Origin: Rhizobium sp. Q54
GTDB lineage: Bacteria; Pseudomonadota; Alphaproteobacteria; CADEGL01
Assembly: GCA_945860095.1 (NCBI GenBank)
Contig: CAMAPP010000017.1
Span: 1-36,545, forward strand
DNA: 36,545 nucleotides
Direction of reading: 5' to 3'
Notes under the pieces: model-generated
Database searches by the model: none
What the model was told of the DNA's origin: nothing
Seen by the model: only the letters and a program-made list of their open reading frames with translations
Translations under genes and position numbers: made by a program
Shown: positions 25,725 to 34,082 of the stretch, in pieces
Numbering within the stretch: the first letter of the stretch is position 1
Layout of the letters: every line of letters starts with the position of its first letter

Positions 25725-26756
25725 TCAACGCGGCTTTCGCGGCGCGCGCGCCGTGCCGGGCCGGCCCGCCTTGGCCTTGGGCCGCGCCGTCTTGGCCTTG
25801 GGCGGCGCCGTCTTGGCCTTGGGCCGCGCCGTCTTGGCCAGCATCACGGGTTTTCCCGAGCCGTGGAGTTCCGGGATGCGGCCCTGATAATAGGGCAGAC
25901 GGTCGATGCGCGGCGTCCATTGCTTGGTTTCGACGACGTGGCGCACATGGGCGGCGATTTCCTCCATGCGCGCGAACCACACTCCGCCTTTTTCCCGCAT
26001 GTGCAGGACGAGCTTGTGCATCTCGTGGGCGCGCGCGAGGCGGCCCGAAACCAGCGGGTGCCAGACGCATACCCACATGCCGCCGTACTCCCATGCCGCG
26101 TCGAACTCGGCCCGGTAAACCTCGTGCGCGCGCGCCGGCGCCGAAATCGGCATGAGATAGTTGAAATCGCGCCAGTTCATATAGTGCGGCCAGTCGTCGA
26201 GGCCGTGCGCGGTTGGAATCTCGACCAGCGTGCGCCGGCCGTCATAGGTCAAAAAATACGGATTGTCGTCGCCCATCAGCGAGGAGTCGTATGCGATTCC
26301 GGCTTCGAGCAGCAGCGGAAATGTCCGGCGCGACACGCCCCATGACGGCGCCCGGTAGCCGCGCGGTTTCTTGCCCGTGACGCGGCGAATGATCTCGACC
26401 GAACGCAGGATCGCGTCTTCCTCCTCGGCCGGCGACAGGGCCACGGGATTGTGGTGCAGATAGCCGTGATGGGCGATCTCGCCGTTCGATTCGAGCATGG
26501 CCTCGACGGCCGCGGGATAGCGCTCGATGACCCAGCCCGGCACGAACCAGGTCACGGGCACGTCGTGGCGCTTGAAGACGTCGATCAGTCGCGGCACGCC
26601 GACTTGCGGGCCGAAGCGGGCGATGGCGAGCGAGTGCAGGCGGTTGTCCGCGTCCTCGGGGTAAGACAGATGGACGAAGCTGTCGGCATCGACGTCGAAG
26701 CTGAATGCGACCGCGCAGCGCGCGCCGTTCGGCCAGGGAATGGGATTGCGGATCAT
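25725..26756 (-). CDS. Polysaccharide deacetylase (NodB/PuuE-like) with basic repeat tail
   Basis: A 343-aa CE4-fold protein. FSFDVDADS (Asp21, Asp23) is the NodB motif 1 region, EIAHHGYLHHNP (His97, His101) motif 2, and RGYRAPSWGVS (132-142) motif 3. The lack of a signal peptide and the FSFDVDAD type resemble cytoplasmic members such as the allantoinase PuuE, so the substrate may be a small amide rather than a glycan. Residues from about 308 to the end are a Lys/Ala/Pro/Thr repeat (KTARPKA-like, three copies), which is not part of the fold. The ATG at 26756 has only a weak ribosome site. It is followed two bases later by DUF924. Confidence 0.86.
   Translation of the reverse strand: MIRNPIPWPNGARCAVAFSFDVDADSFVHLSYPEDADNRLHSLAIARFGPQVGVPRLIDVFKRHDVPVTWFVPGWVIERYPAAVEAMLESNGEIAHHGYLHHNPVALSPAEEEDAILRSVEIIRRVTGKKPRGYRAPSWGVSRRTFPLLLEAGIAYDSSLMGDDNPYFLTYDGRRTLVEIPTAHGLDDWPHYMNWRDFNYLMPISAPARAHEVYRAEFDAAWEYGGMWVCVWHPLVSGRLARAHEMHKLVLHMREKGGVWFARMEEIAAHVRHVVETKQWTPRIDRLPYYQGRIPELHGSGKPVMLAKTARPKAKTAPPKAKTARPKAKAGRPGTARAPRKPR
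25771..25833 (-). repeat. Three 21-bp tandem repeats in deacetylase tail
   Basis: Three consecutive 21-bp units (25771-25791, 25792-25812, 25813-25833) differ at one base, and six bases of a fourth follow. They encode seven-residue repeats AKTA[RP]PK. Whole-codon length means copy-number changes keep the frame. Confidence 0.85.
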
Positions 26757-26818
26757 GGCTTAACCCCCCGAGGCGTTGTGCCCGCCATGATAGGGCGCGC
26801 GCCCAAGTCGCCCAAGGC

Positions 26819-28003
26819 TTATCGCGCGCGCGGCGCCAGGGCAAAAATCGCGAGGCCGACGGTGATCGAGGCGAGCGAGCCCGCGATGACGCCGAGGCGC
26901 ACGGACGCGGTATATGCGTCATCCTCGAAGGCCAGGTTGCCGATGAACAGGCTCATCGTGAACCCGACGCCGCAAACGGCCGCGAGTCCGTATAGGTGCA
27001 GCCAGTTCGCGTCGTTCGGCCTGCGCGAAAGCCCGAGACCGATGGCGAGCGCGAGCGCGCCGAAGACGCCGATCTGCTTGCCCGCGAACAGGCCCGCAGC
27101 AATGCCGAGAGTCACCGGATCGAACAGGCTGTCAAGAGACAGATTCGCGAAGGACACGCCGGCATTGACGAAGCCGAACAGCGGCAGGATCGCGAAGGCG
27201 ACCCAGGGGTGAAGCGCGCGCTCCATCTGGTGCAAGGGACCGGGGCTCTTGCCGCCGGCGGTCTTGAGCGGAATGAAGAGCGCCAGAACGACGCCCGCGA
27301 GCGTGGCATGCACGCCGGACTTGAGCACGGCCAGCCAGAGCGCGGCGCCGATGAGGACATAAGGCGTCTTCGCCGCGACGCCGCGCGCATTCAGAATGCC
27401 GAGCGCCGTGATCGCGGCTGCGGCGGCCAACAGGGCTTCCCGGGACAGATCGCCGGTGTAGAACGCCGCGATGATGGCGATCGCGACCAAATCGTCGAAG
27501 ATCGCGATGGCGGTCAGCAAAATCTTGATCGATGGCGGCACGCTTCGCGCCAAAAGGCCAATCACGCCCAGCGCAAACGCGATATCGGTGGCGGCTGGAA
27601 TGGCCCAGCCATTCGCGCGCTCGGGATTGTCGAGATTGAAGGAAAGATAGATCGCCGCCGGAACCGCCATGCCGCCTACCGCACCGAGCAGGGGCAGAAG
27701 CGCCTGGCGCATGCTCGACAACTCGCCCTCGACGAGTTCGCGCTTGATCTCAAGTCCCACCAGCAGAAAGAACACGGCCATCAGCAGGTCGTTGACCCAT
27801 ACGAGCAGGGACTTCGCGACGCCGAGCGGGCCAAGGCGCAGCGAGAACCGCAGATCGAGAAACGCCTCGTAATGGGGCGCCAGCGCCGTATTGGCGGCAA
27901 TGAGGGCAAGCGCCGCGGCGCCGAACAGGACGATGCCGCCCGCGGCCTCCCATTTCAGGAAACCGTGCAGCGCCGAGGAAATCATCGGCCCGCGTGTCGT
28001 CAT
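26819..28003 (-). CDS. nhaA: Na+/H+ antiporter NhaA
   Basis: A 394-aa inner-membrane protein with about 12 hydrophobic segments. It exchanges sodium for protons in pH and salt homeostasis. The key acidic residues are visible: Asp140 (PAATDIAFALG) and the pair Asp170-Asp171 (AIFDDLVAI), equal to E. coli Asp133 and Asp163-Asp164. The lysine of GKQIGVFG corresponds to Lys300. NDLLMAVFFLLVGLEIKREL is the family signature. The ATG at 28003 overlaps the amidase stop by ATGA; ATG 27985 is an alternative. Linkage to the amidase suggests one transcript but no obvious shared task. Confidence 0.95.
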   Translation of the reverse strand: MTTRGPMISSALHGFLKWEAAGGIVLFGAAALALIAANTALAPHYEAFLDLRFSLRLGPLGVAKSLLVWVNDLLMAVFFLLVGLEIKRELVEGELSSMRQALLPLLGAVGGMAVPAAIYLSFNLDNPERANGWAIPAATDIAFALGVIGLLARSVPPSIKILLTAIAIFDDLVAIAIIAAFYTGDLSREALLAAAAAITALGILNARGVAAKTPYVLIGAALWLAVLKSGVHATLAGVVLALFIPLKTAGGKSPGPLHQMERALHPWVAFAILPLFGFVNAGVSFANLSLDSLFDPVTLGIAAGLFAGKQIGVFGALALAIGLGLSRRPNDANWLHLYGLAAVCGVGFTMSLFIGNLAFEDDAYTASVRLGVIAGSLASITVGLAIFALAPRAR

Positions 28004-29427
28004 GCCGCGATGGGCGGCAAGCGCCCGGTCCAGGGGCGCGCGTGTTCGAGCTGGGCCGCGAGGCGGAACAGAGTGGCTTCCTCGCCAAGGCGCGCCATGA
28101 AATGCGCGCCGATGGGCAGACCGTGCGCGTTCCAATGCAGCGGCACCGACATGGCGGGCAATCCCGCTATATTGGCGAGCGGCGTGAACGGCACGAATTC
28201 GGCCGAACGCGCGAGGACGCGCTCGGCCAAATCGGCGCTTTCCGCCAAATGCCCGAAATGGCCGAGCGGCGGCGGCGGATGGCCGAGCGTCGGGGTGAGC
28301 CAAAGATCGACGCCCGCCATGAAGCGGTCGAGCTTGCGCGACAGATTGGCGAGGGTTTCACGCACGCGCGTGTGCGCGACTGCGTCCATGCGCCGTCCCT
28401 GTTCCCACAGCGCGCGCGTGAAGGGCTCGATGGCGGCCAGGGTCCGCTCGCGGCCGCGCGTGTCGCACACGACATCGACCGTGGTCGCGCACGACACCGC
28501 CCACAAATCGACGAAGGCGCGATAAAACTTCTCGCCGTCGAGCGCGGGCGCGCCTTCGAAAACCTCGTGGCCGAGCGTTTCGCACAGCCGTGCCGCGTCC
28601 TCGACCGCCGCCGCGCAATCGGAGTGGATGGGCGTGCCCGCCGGCGCGCGCGCGGTCCACGCGATGCGCAGGCGCCCTGCGGGTGCGCCGACCTCGAGCG
28701 CGAAGGGTCGGGTGGGCGCCGGGCACCAAAAGGCCTCGCCGCCCATGGCGCCGGACGTGGCGTCGAGCAAGGCCGCGCTGTCGCGCACCGAGATCGTCAC
28801 CGCGTGCTCGGCGACGATGCCGAACAGATCGTTGCGGTCGGGGCCGAGTGGCACGCGGCCGCGCGAGGGCTTGAGGCCGAACAGGCCGCAGCACGAAGCG
28901 GGGATGCGGATGGAGCCGCCGCCATCGTTTGCGTGCGCGAAGGGCACAAGGCGTGCCGCGACCGCCGCCGCCGACCCGCCGGAGGAGCCGCCGGGGCTGA
29001 GCGCGGGATTCCAGGGATTGCGCGTCGGGCCGAAAAGGCGAGGCTCGGTCGTGGGCAACAGGCCGAATTCGGGCGTGTTCGTCTTGCCGATGAGAACGAG
29101 GCCCGCGCGCCGCATGCGGGCGACGAGCTCGCTGTCGCGCTCGTCGATATTGTCGGCCAGCGCCGCCGATCCGGCCGTGGCGGGCGCGCCGGCCACGCGT
29201 GCGAGCACGTCCTTCACCAGATAGGGCACGCCCTGGAACGGTCCCATGGTGGGCGCGCGCGGATTGCCCTGCGCCCGGTCGTAAAACTTGGCGATGACGG
29301 CGTTGAGCGTGGGATTGACGCGTTCGATGCGCGCGATGGCCGCTGCGATCAATTCGGCCGGGGTGGCTTCGCCCCGGCGGACCAGGGCGGCCTGGGCGGT
29401 CGCATCGAGGCGTGCGAGTTCGGTCAC
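28000..29427 (-). CDS. Amidase signature family hydrolase
   Basis: A 475-aa Ser-cisSer-Lys amidase. Lys72 (GVPYLVKDV), the cis-serine in [11 protein letters not shown] (148) and the nucleophile Ser172 ([12 protein letters not shown]) are all present with normal spacing. The family cleaves many amides and includes GatA; the absence of gatB or gatC neighbours argues for a catabolic amidase. The start is taken at GTG 29427 behind GAGGATGAC, since [19 protein letters not shown] is the usual N-terminus; an ATG at 29499 adds 24 residues unlike the family. The stop overlaps nhaA. The substrate is not evident. Confidence 0.9.
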   Translation of the reverse strand: MTELARLDATAQAALVRRGEATPAELIAAAIARIERVNPTLNAVIAKFYDRAQGNPRAPTMGPFQGVPYLVKDVLARVAGAPATAGSAALADNIDERDSELVARMRRAGLVLIGKTNTPEFGLLPTTEPRLFGPTRNPWNPALSPGGSSGGSAAAVAARLVPFAHANDGGGSIRIPASCCGLFGLKPSRGRVPLGPDRNDLFGIVAEHAVTISVRDSAALLDATSGAMGGEAFWCPAPTRPFALEVGAPAGRLRIAWTARAPAGTPIHSDCAAAVEDAARLCETLGHEVFEGAPALDGEKFYRAFVDLWAVSCATTVDVVCDTRGRERTLAAIEPFTRALWEQGRRMDAVAHTRVRETLANLSRKLDRFMAGVDLWLTPTLGHPPPPLGHFGHLAESADLAERVLARSAEFVPFTPLANIAGLPAMSVPLHWNAHGLPIGAHFMARLGEEATLFRLAAQLEHARPWTGRLPPIAA

Positions 29428-29518
29428 GTCATCCTCGCGTTCCAGGCGGCACCGGGAGGGCTTTGCCAGGCGTGCCCGGAGTTCGCCATAGTGGGCCAAT
29501 CGGCTTAATGTGCCGGGC

Positions 29519-29584
29519 CATGGGCCGCAAGGCCCGCATGGTCACGGGCCGCAAGGCCCGGTTGACCATGGGCCGCGAGGCCTG
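29519..29584. repeat. Three 24-bp spaced repeats upstream of the cobalamin-binding gene
   Basis: An 18-bp core, CATGGGCCGCAAGGCCCG, is found at 29519-29536, 29543-29560 (one change) and 29567-29584 (two changes), with an exact 24-bp period. Each core contains GGCC-gcaa-GGCC, a small inverted repeat. The array fills the gap between the divergent amidase and the cobalamin gene and ends about 20 bp before the latter. It could be a cooperative operator or an RNA leader of hairpins. Confidence 0.8.
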
Positions 29585-29604
29585 ATTGGCATGGGAGTTT
29601 CCGG

Positions 29605-31377
29605 ATGATCGCCAAGCTCGGTCGCAAAGTCATCTTTCCCGAGGTGAAGCTACCCGATGTGGCGGAACTCGTGGCACTCGGCCGCGCCAAGGCCAAGGAA
29701 ATTCCGCTCGGCCGCTCACCCTTCCTCGAAACCCACGGCGTCGCTTGCGAGGCGGATTACAAACGCCGGCGCTCCGCCGACGGCAAGGTGATGATCCACG
29801 CCCAGATCGGCTTTCGCGAACCGGCCAAGAGCCAACGCGCCTGGCACGAGGTGTGGGACGCGATGGAGAAGGGCGGTTACCGCCTCGACCGCTACGGCAT
29901 CTGCCTCGATTGGTCGATGGGCTATCCGACCAGCCATCGCAAGAACATGCCCCAGGGCACGGGCCTCGTGATGGGCGGGATCGAGGATTGGATCGCCCTG
30001 ACCCACGGCGCGCCCGTGGCGCCGCATTACGGCGATTTCGTCATCGGCACGCCGGCGGGCTTCGAGAACACGGTGTGCGCGGTCGCCTCGGGCGCCACGT
30101 CCATCGGCAATCTCGGCCAGTATTTCACCTTCCGCCAGCCGCATTGGGACGACGACGTTTTCACGACGGCCGAGGCGATAAAGGCCATCGCCTACACCGC
30201 CGCCCAGCCCGCAGAAATCCTCGTCCATTCCAATCTCGACGACGGCTTTGCCGCGTTGTTCACCGATCTTGCTTGCTCGCTCGGCGCCATCCTGATCGAG
30301 CAGCACATCGTGGACAATTTGCTCGGCGGCCACGTCTCGCATTGCTTCGGCAATACATTTTCGCGGCCCTATACGCGCCTCGCCTTTCAGCGCGCGGCGC
30401 ACAAGGTCATGACCGCGCCCGGCACCATGGTTTACGGCGCGACCACGATGTACGGCCCCAATATCGCCGAGAACTACGCAGCACTCGCCAATTATCTGCG
30501 CCTCGACGCCTATGGCCAGAAGACCCGGCCCACGGGCCACGCGATCAACGCCGTGCCCGTGACCGAGGCTTACCGTATTCCCGATATCGACGAGGTCATC
30601 GACGTCAATCTGTTCGCGGCCAAGCTCGTCAGTCTCGAGGAGCCGCTGTGGTCGCTGTACGACGATTCGGAAATCGAACCCGTCGCGGAGAAAATCGTCG
30701 AGGGCGGCCGCCAGTTCAAAGCCAATGTCCTCGCGGGCTTCGAGGAGGCGGGCATCGACACGGGCAATCCCTTCGAGATGTTTCTGGCCATCCGCCGGGT
30801 CGGCTCGAAGCGTCTCGAGGAGCTGTACGGACCCGGCCGCGAGACGCCGGGACGACTTCGCGGACGCACGCCCATCGTGCGCTCGACCTCGATCGAGCAG
30901 GTCGAGGAATCGGGTGAGGGTTTTCTTGCGCGCATGGCGCCGGCGGCGCGCGAACGCGTGCGCAAGGCCAAGCTCAAGGCCTGCGTGGCGACGACCGACG
31001 TGCACGAGTACGGCAAGATCCTGGTCGAAACCGTGCTCAAGGGGCTGGACGTCGAAATCCTCGACGGCGGCACCTCGACCGATCCCAACGATCTTGCGCG
31101 CGTGGCGCGCGCGGTCGGTGCCGATCTGATCGCGCTGTCGTCCTATAACGGCGTGGCGCTCGGCTTCGTGACCGAGCTCAAGGCGGAAATGAAGAAACTC
31201 GGCTACGACTTGCCGGTCTTCGTCGGCGGCAAGCTCAACCGCGTGCCCGACGGCTCGAACACGAGCTTGCCGGTGGACGTGAGCAAGGAAATCGAGGCGA
31301 CCGGCGCGACCGTCTGCCCGGATGTCTCCGTGATGCTCGATCGTCTGGCGCAAATGAGCCGCGACAGCGCGGCGTGA
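29605..31377 (+). CDS. Cobalamin-dependent enzyme, probable mutase-type, unknown substrate
   Basis: A 590-aa protein. The C-terminal domain (about 455-585) is a B12-binding fold: TTDVHEYGK has Asp465-x-His467-x2-Gly470, the base-off/His-on motif of mutases and methyltransferases, followed by ADLIALSSYNG and VFVGGKLN strands. The N-terminal 440 residues (GVACEADYKRR, THGAPVAPHYGDFVIGTPAG, QFLHSNLDD-like HSNLDDGF, GTMVYGATTMYGPN) look like a catalytic alpha/beta barrel. They remind me weakly of glutamate mutase subunit E, but I cannot assign a family. The ATG at 29605 follows GGGAG. Its stop overlaps the start of a reductase-like gene. It may rearrange the carbon skeleton of an amino acid; this is inference. 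Confidence 0.8.
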   Translation: MIAKLGRKVIFPEVKLPDVAELVALGRAKAKEIPLGRSPFLETHGVACEADYKRRRSADGKVMIHAQIGFREPAKSQRAWHEVWDAMEKGGYRLDRYGICLDWSMGYPTSHRKNMPQGTGLVMGGIEDWIALTHGAPVAPHYGDFVIGTPAGFENTVCAVASGATSIGNLGQYFTFRQPHWDDDVFTTAEAIKAIAYTAAQPAEILVHSNLDDGFAALFTDLACSLGAILIEQHIVDNLLGGHVSHCFGNTFSRPYTRLAFQRAAHKVMTAPGTMVYGATTMYGPNIAENYAALANYLRLDAYGQKTRPTGHAINAVPVTEAYRIPDIDEVIDVNLFAAKLVSLEEPLWSLYDDSEIEPVAEKIVEGGRQFKANVLAGFEEAGIDTGNPFEMFLAIRRVGSKRLEELYGPGRETPGRLRGRTPIVRSTSIEQVEESGEGFLARMAPAARERVRKAKLKACVATTDVHEYGKILVETVLKGLDVEILDGGTSTDPNDLARVARAVGADLIALSSYNGVALGFVTELKAEMKKLGYDLPVFVGGKLNRVPDGSNTSLPVDVSKEIEATGATVCPDVSVMLDRLAQMSRDSAA

Positions 31378-32144
31378 GTGAGAGAATCGGCATTCTCGGC
31401 GTTGGCCATTTCGGCGGCTATTTGGTCGAGGGCTTGAGCCGGGGCGCGCGGTCGGTGCCCCTCGTATTGTCGCCGCGCAATGCGGGCCGCGCGGCCGCGC
31501 TCGCCGCGCGCCATGGCTGCGCGGTTGCGGCGAGCAATCAGGACGCGGTCGATCGCGCCGATGTCATGCTGCTTGCGACGCGTCCCGACGATGCCGCCGT
31601 GATCGTTGCGAGTCTGCGCTGGCGCAAGGATCAGGTGTTGGTCAGCTTTTGCGGCGGCGTGTCGCGCGCGGCCTTTTCGGCGGCGCCCGCGACCGTGGTG
31701 CGCGCGATGGCGTCCGCCGCCGTCGCCGCGGGGGAAAGCACGGTCGTCGTCTGGCCCGAGGATGCCCGCGTTCGCTCCGTGCTCGAACGATTGGGGCCGG
31801 TTCTGGCCATGGCGGACGAGGAAACCCTTGAATCCGGCACGGTCATGTACGGCTATTACGCCATGTTGTTCGGCGTGATGGCCGAGGGTGAAAGCTGGGC
31901 GGAAAAGCACGGCATCGCGCCCGACGCCGCGCGCGAGATCGTCGGCCTTGCCTTTCGCGGCGCGGGACTCATGCGCTTGCGCGACAAGGACCTATCGACC
32001 GAGGACATTTTGCGCTCGCTCGCAACGCCCGGCGGCCTGACAGAGCGCGGCCTCGCCGTGCTCGAGAAAGATGGCGCGCTCAAATCCTGGGGGCGGGCGC
32101 TCGATGCCGTGTTGCGCCGGATCAAATCGCCCAAGCGGCCTTGA
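31374..32144 (+). CDS. Pyrroline-5-carboxylate reductase-like NADP-binding protein
   Basis: A 256-aa protein. The Rossmann motif GILGVGHFGG at the N-terminus, LLATRPDD and the VVRAMASAAVAAGES segment correspond to ProC layout (RxMPNxP region). The C-terminal helical part has RSLATPGGLTERGL, where ProC has a T-x-PGGTT signature. Divergence in the central motif suggests it is not the housekeeping ProC. The start is GTG 31374, whose last two bases are the first two of the TGA of the cobalamin gene, so the two are translationally coupled and likely act together on one imine or keto substrate. Its 3' end overlaps the convergent flavoprotein gene by 23 bp. Confidence 0.85.
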   Translation: MSERIGILGVGHFGGYLVEGLSRGARSVPLVLSPRNAGRAAALAARHGCAVAASNQDAVDRADVMLLATRPDDAAVIVASLRWRKDQVLVSFCGGVSRAAFSAAPATVVRAMASAAVAAGESTVVVWPEDARVRSVLERLGPVLAMADEETLESGTVMYGYYAMLFGVMAEGESWAEKHGIAPDAAREIVGLAFRGAGLMRLRDKDLSTEDILRSLATPGGLTERGLAVLEKDGALKSWGRALDAVLRRIKSPKRP

Positions 32145-34077
32145 GGCCTTCGAGCACGGCCTCCTCGGCCGTGCGCGGGGAAAGCGCGTCGCCGATGACG
32201 ACGACCTTGCCGCCCCAACCTTCGAGCTCGGCTTCGAGCGCGTTCTCGGAGGCGCGCGCGAGATTGGCGACAAGCGTGTCCATATTTTCGCAAATCACGC
32301 CGTCGCCGTTCGTGGTGTGCTGGAAATAGGCGCTGTTGCCGTCCGCGCCGACCAGGCGGACGAGGGGCACGATCTCGACCCCCAGGCGCTGGAGGACGCC
32401 GAGCCAGGGATCGCGCACGTACATGGGGATCATCTGGCCGGGCATGTAGCCGTTGACGCACAAGCGCACGCGCCGGCCGTCGCGCGCCAGCATCTCGGCC
32501 AAGCCCAGCCCTACCCAATCGCAGCGCCAATCGGCGATCACGACCGAGCCGCCGACATTGGCTTCGCCCCGTATGACCTGCCAGGCATCGACGACATGCG
32601 CGCCTTCGGTGCCGCCCTCGAGCCCCAAGGGCCGTGCCCGGGCGCCCGTCGCCAGAATCGCGATGTCCGGCGCCTCGCGCCGGATGCGCGCGCCGTCGAT
32701 GGCGGCGCCGGTTTGGACACGTACGCCCGCGCGCAGGGCCTCGCCGATGAGATTTTCCGCGAGACCGCCGAATTCCATCCTGCCCGGCAATTTCTCCGCG
32801 AGACGCACCTGGCCGCCCAGGCGCGACTCGCGCTCGTACAGAACGACCTCGTGTCCGCGCCGGGCGGCGACGGAGGCGGCCTTGAGGCCGGCGGGTCCGC
32901 CGCCGGCGACGAGCACCTTCTTGCGCGACGCGGCGTGGACGAGCGTGCCGTATTTGATCTCGCGCCCCGATTCCGGGAATTGGATGCAGGAAATCGAAAC
33001 GCTGTTGTGGATATGGCCGATACACGCCTGGTCGCAGGCGATGCAGACACGGATTTCATCCACCTTGCCCGCGCGCGCCTTGTTCGCAAGCTCAGGGTCG
33101 GAAATCATGCCGCGCGTCATCGCCACCATGTCCGCCATGCCGGAGGCGAGGATGCGCTCGGCGATGGCGGGATGGTTCACGCGCCCAGCGGTAAACACGG
33201 GTTTGCCCACCCGCGCCTTGATGCCTGAGGCGAGCGGCGCCGCGTAGCCCGGCTCGAAACTCATGGGCGGCACGCTGTGCACCGAGCTTCCGAGCGTGGT
33301 GACCGAGCCGACGGTCACGTTGAAATAATCGAAATGGGGCGCAAGACGCGCGCAGATTTCGGCGGTTTCTCCCGCCGACAAGCCGTCGGGGGTGTCGCGT
33401 TCGCTGCCCGAGATGCGCAAGCCCAAGATGCGCTCGCCCAGTCGCGCGCGCGCCGCGGCGGCGATTTCGACGAGGAAGCGGATGCGATTCTCCATGCTCC
33501 CGCCGTACTCGTCGGTGCGAACATTGATGCGTGGATTGAGGAATTGCGCCGGCAGATAGCCGTGGCTGGCCACGATCTCGACGCCGTCGAGCCCCGCCTC
33601 CGCCAGACGGCCCGCCGCGCGCCCGTAACATGCGACGATTTCCGCCACGAGGTCGCGGCCCATGGGGCGGGGGATCAGGTGAAATCGTTCGTTCGGCGTG
33701 TCGGATGCGGACAGCGCCGCCGGGGTCGTGCCGTCGAGCCCGACCATGACCTCGCGTCCGGCGTGGAACAATTGGCCGAACATGCGGCAATCGTGCGACC
33801 GGACCGCATCGGCGAGCCGGCGATAGCCGGGGACGCAATCGTCGGTGTCTGCGCGCAACGTGGTCGAATGGTACAGCGCGCTTTCGTGTACCGCGGCCAC
33901 TTCGACGACGATGAGGGCGGCTCCGCCCTCGGCGCGCGCGCGGTGATAGGCGACGAGTGCGTCGTTGACCCGGCCGTGGGTGAGCGAGGTGTCGTGCCCG
34001 CTCGAGAACATGCGGTGCTTCAGCGCCAGATGCCGGATCGCGAAGGGCGAGAACAAGTTGGGAAAGCGCGCGTCCAT
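32122..34077 (-). CDS. TMADH / 2,4-dienoyl-CoA reductase-like iron-sulfur flavoprotein (copy 1)
   Basis: A 651-aa protein. The FMN-binding old-yellow barrel spans 1 to about 340 (QLFHAGRE, FLNPRINVRTDEYGGSMENR). The [4Fe-4S] ligands are Cys345, Cys348, Cys352 and Cys364 (C-x2-C-x3-C-x11-C, the FadH spacing; TMADH has x2 between the second and third). A second dinucleotide-binding half begins KKVLVAGGGPAGLKA (387-401). The residue that carries 6-S-cysteinyl FMN in trimethylamine dehydrogenase is not a Cys here (SSGHDTS). Related proteins demethylate N-methylproline or dimethylglycine, others reduce enoyl compounds. The ATG at 34077 is 5 nt after the stop of its paralogue. The 3' end overlaps the convergent reductase gene. 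Confidence 0.88.
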   Translation of the reverse strand: MDARFPNLFSPFAIRHLALKHRMFSSGHDTSLTHGRVNDALVAYHRARAEGGAALIVVEVAAVHESALYHSTTLRADTDDCVPGYRRLADAVRSHDCRMFGQLFHAGREVMVGLDGTTPAALSASDTPNERFHLIPRPMGRDLVAEIVACYGRAAGRLAEAGLDGVEIVASHGYLPAQFLNPRINVRTDEYGGSMENRIRFLVEIAAAARARLGERILGLRISGSERDTPDGLSAGETAEICARLAPHFDYFNVTVGSVTTLGSSVHSVPPMSFEPGYAAPLASGIKARVGKPVFTAGRVNHPAIAERILASGMADMVAMTRGMISDPELANKARAGKVDEIRVCIACDQACIGHIHNSVSISCIQFPESGREIKYGTLVHAASRKKVLVAGGGPAGLKAASVAARRGHEVVLYERESRLGGQVRLAEKLPGRMEFGGLAENLIGEALRAGVRVQTGAAIDGARIRREAPDIAILATGARARPLGLEGGTEGAHVVDAWQVIRGEANVGGSVVIADWRCDWVGLGLAEMLARDGRRVRLCVNGYMPGQMIPMYVRDPWLGVLQRLGVEIVPLVRLVGADGNSAYFQHTTNGDGVICENMDTLVANLARASENALEAELEGWGGKVVVIGDALSPRTAEEAVLEGLKAAWAI

Positions 34078-34082
34078 CGCGA

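Noticed and set aside
29519-29584. CRISPR array
   Set aside because: 18-bp cores with 6-bp gaps are far too short for repeat-spacer structure.
29500-29604. Cobalamin riboswitch
   Set aside because: Too short and without the conserved B12-box-like core; the stretch is explained by three 24-bp repeats.
29716-31353. Long minus-strand open frame opposite the cobalamin gene
   Set aside because: It is a mirror of the coding strand's codon bias. No motifs; the plus strand encodes a clear B12 domain.
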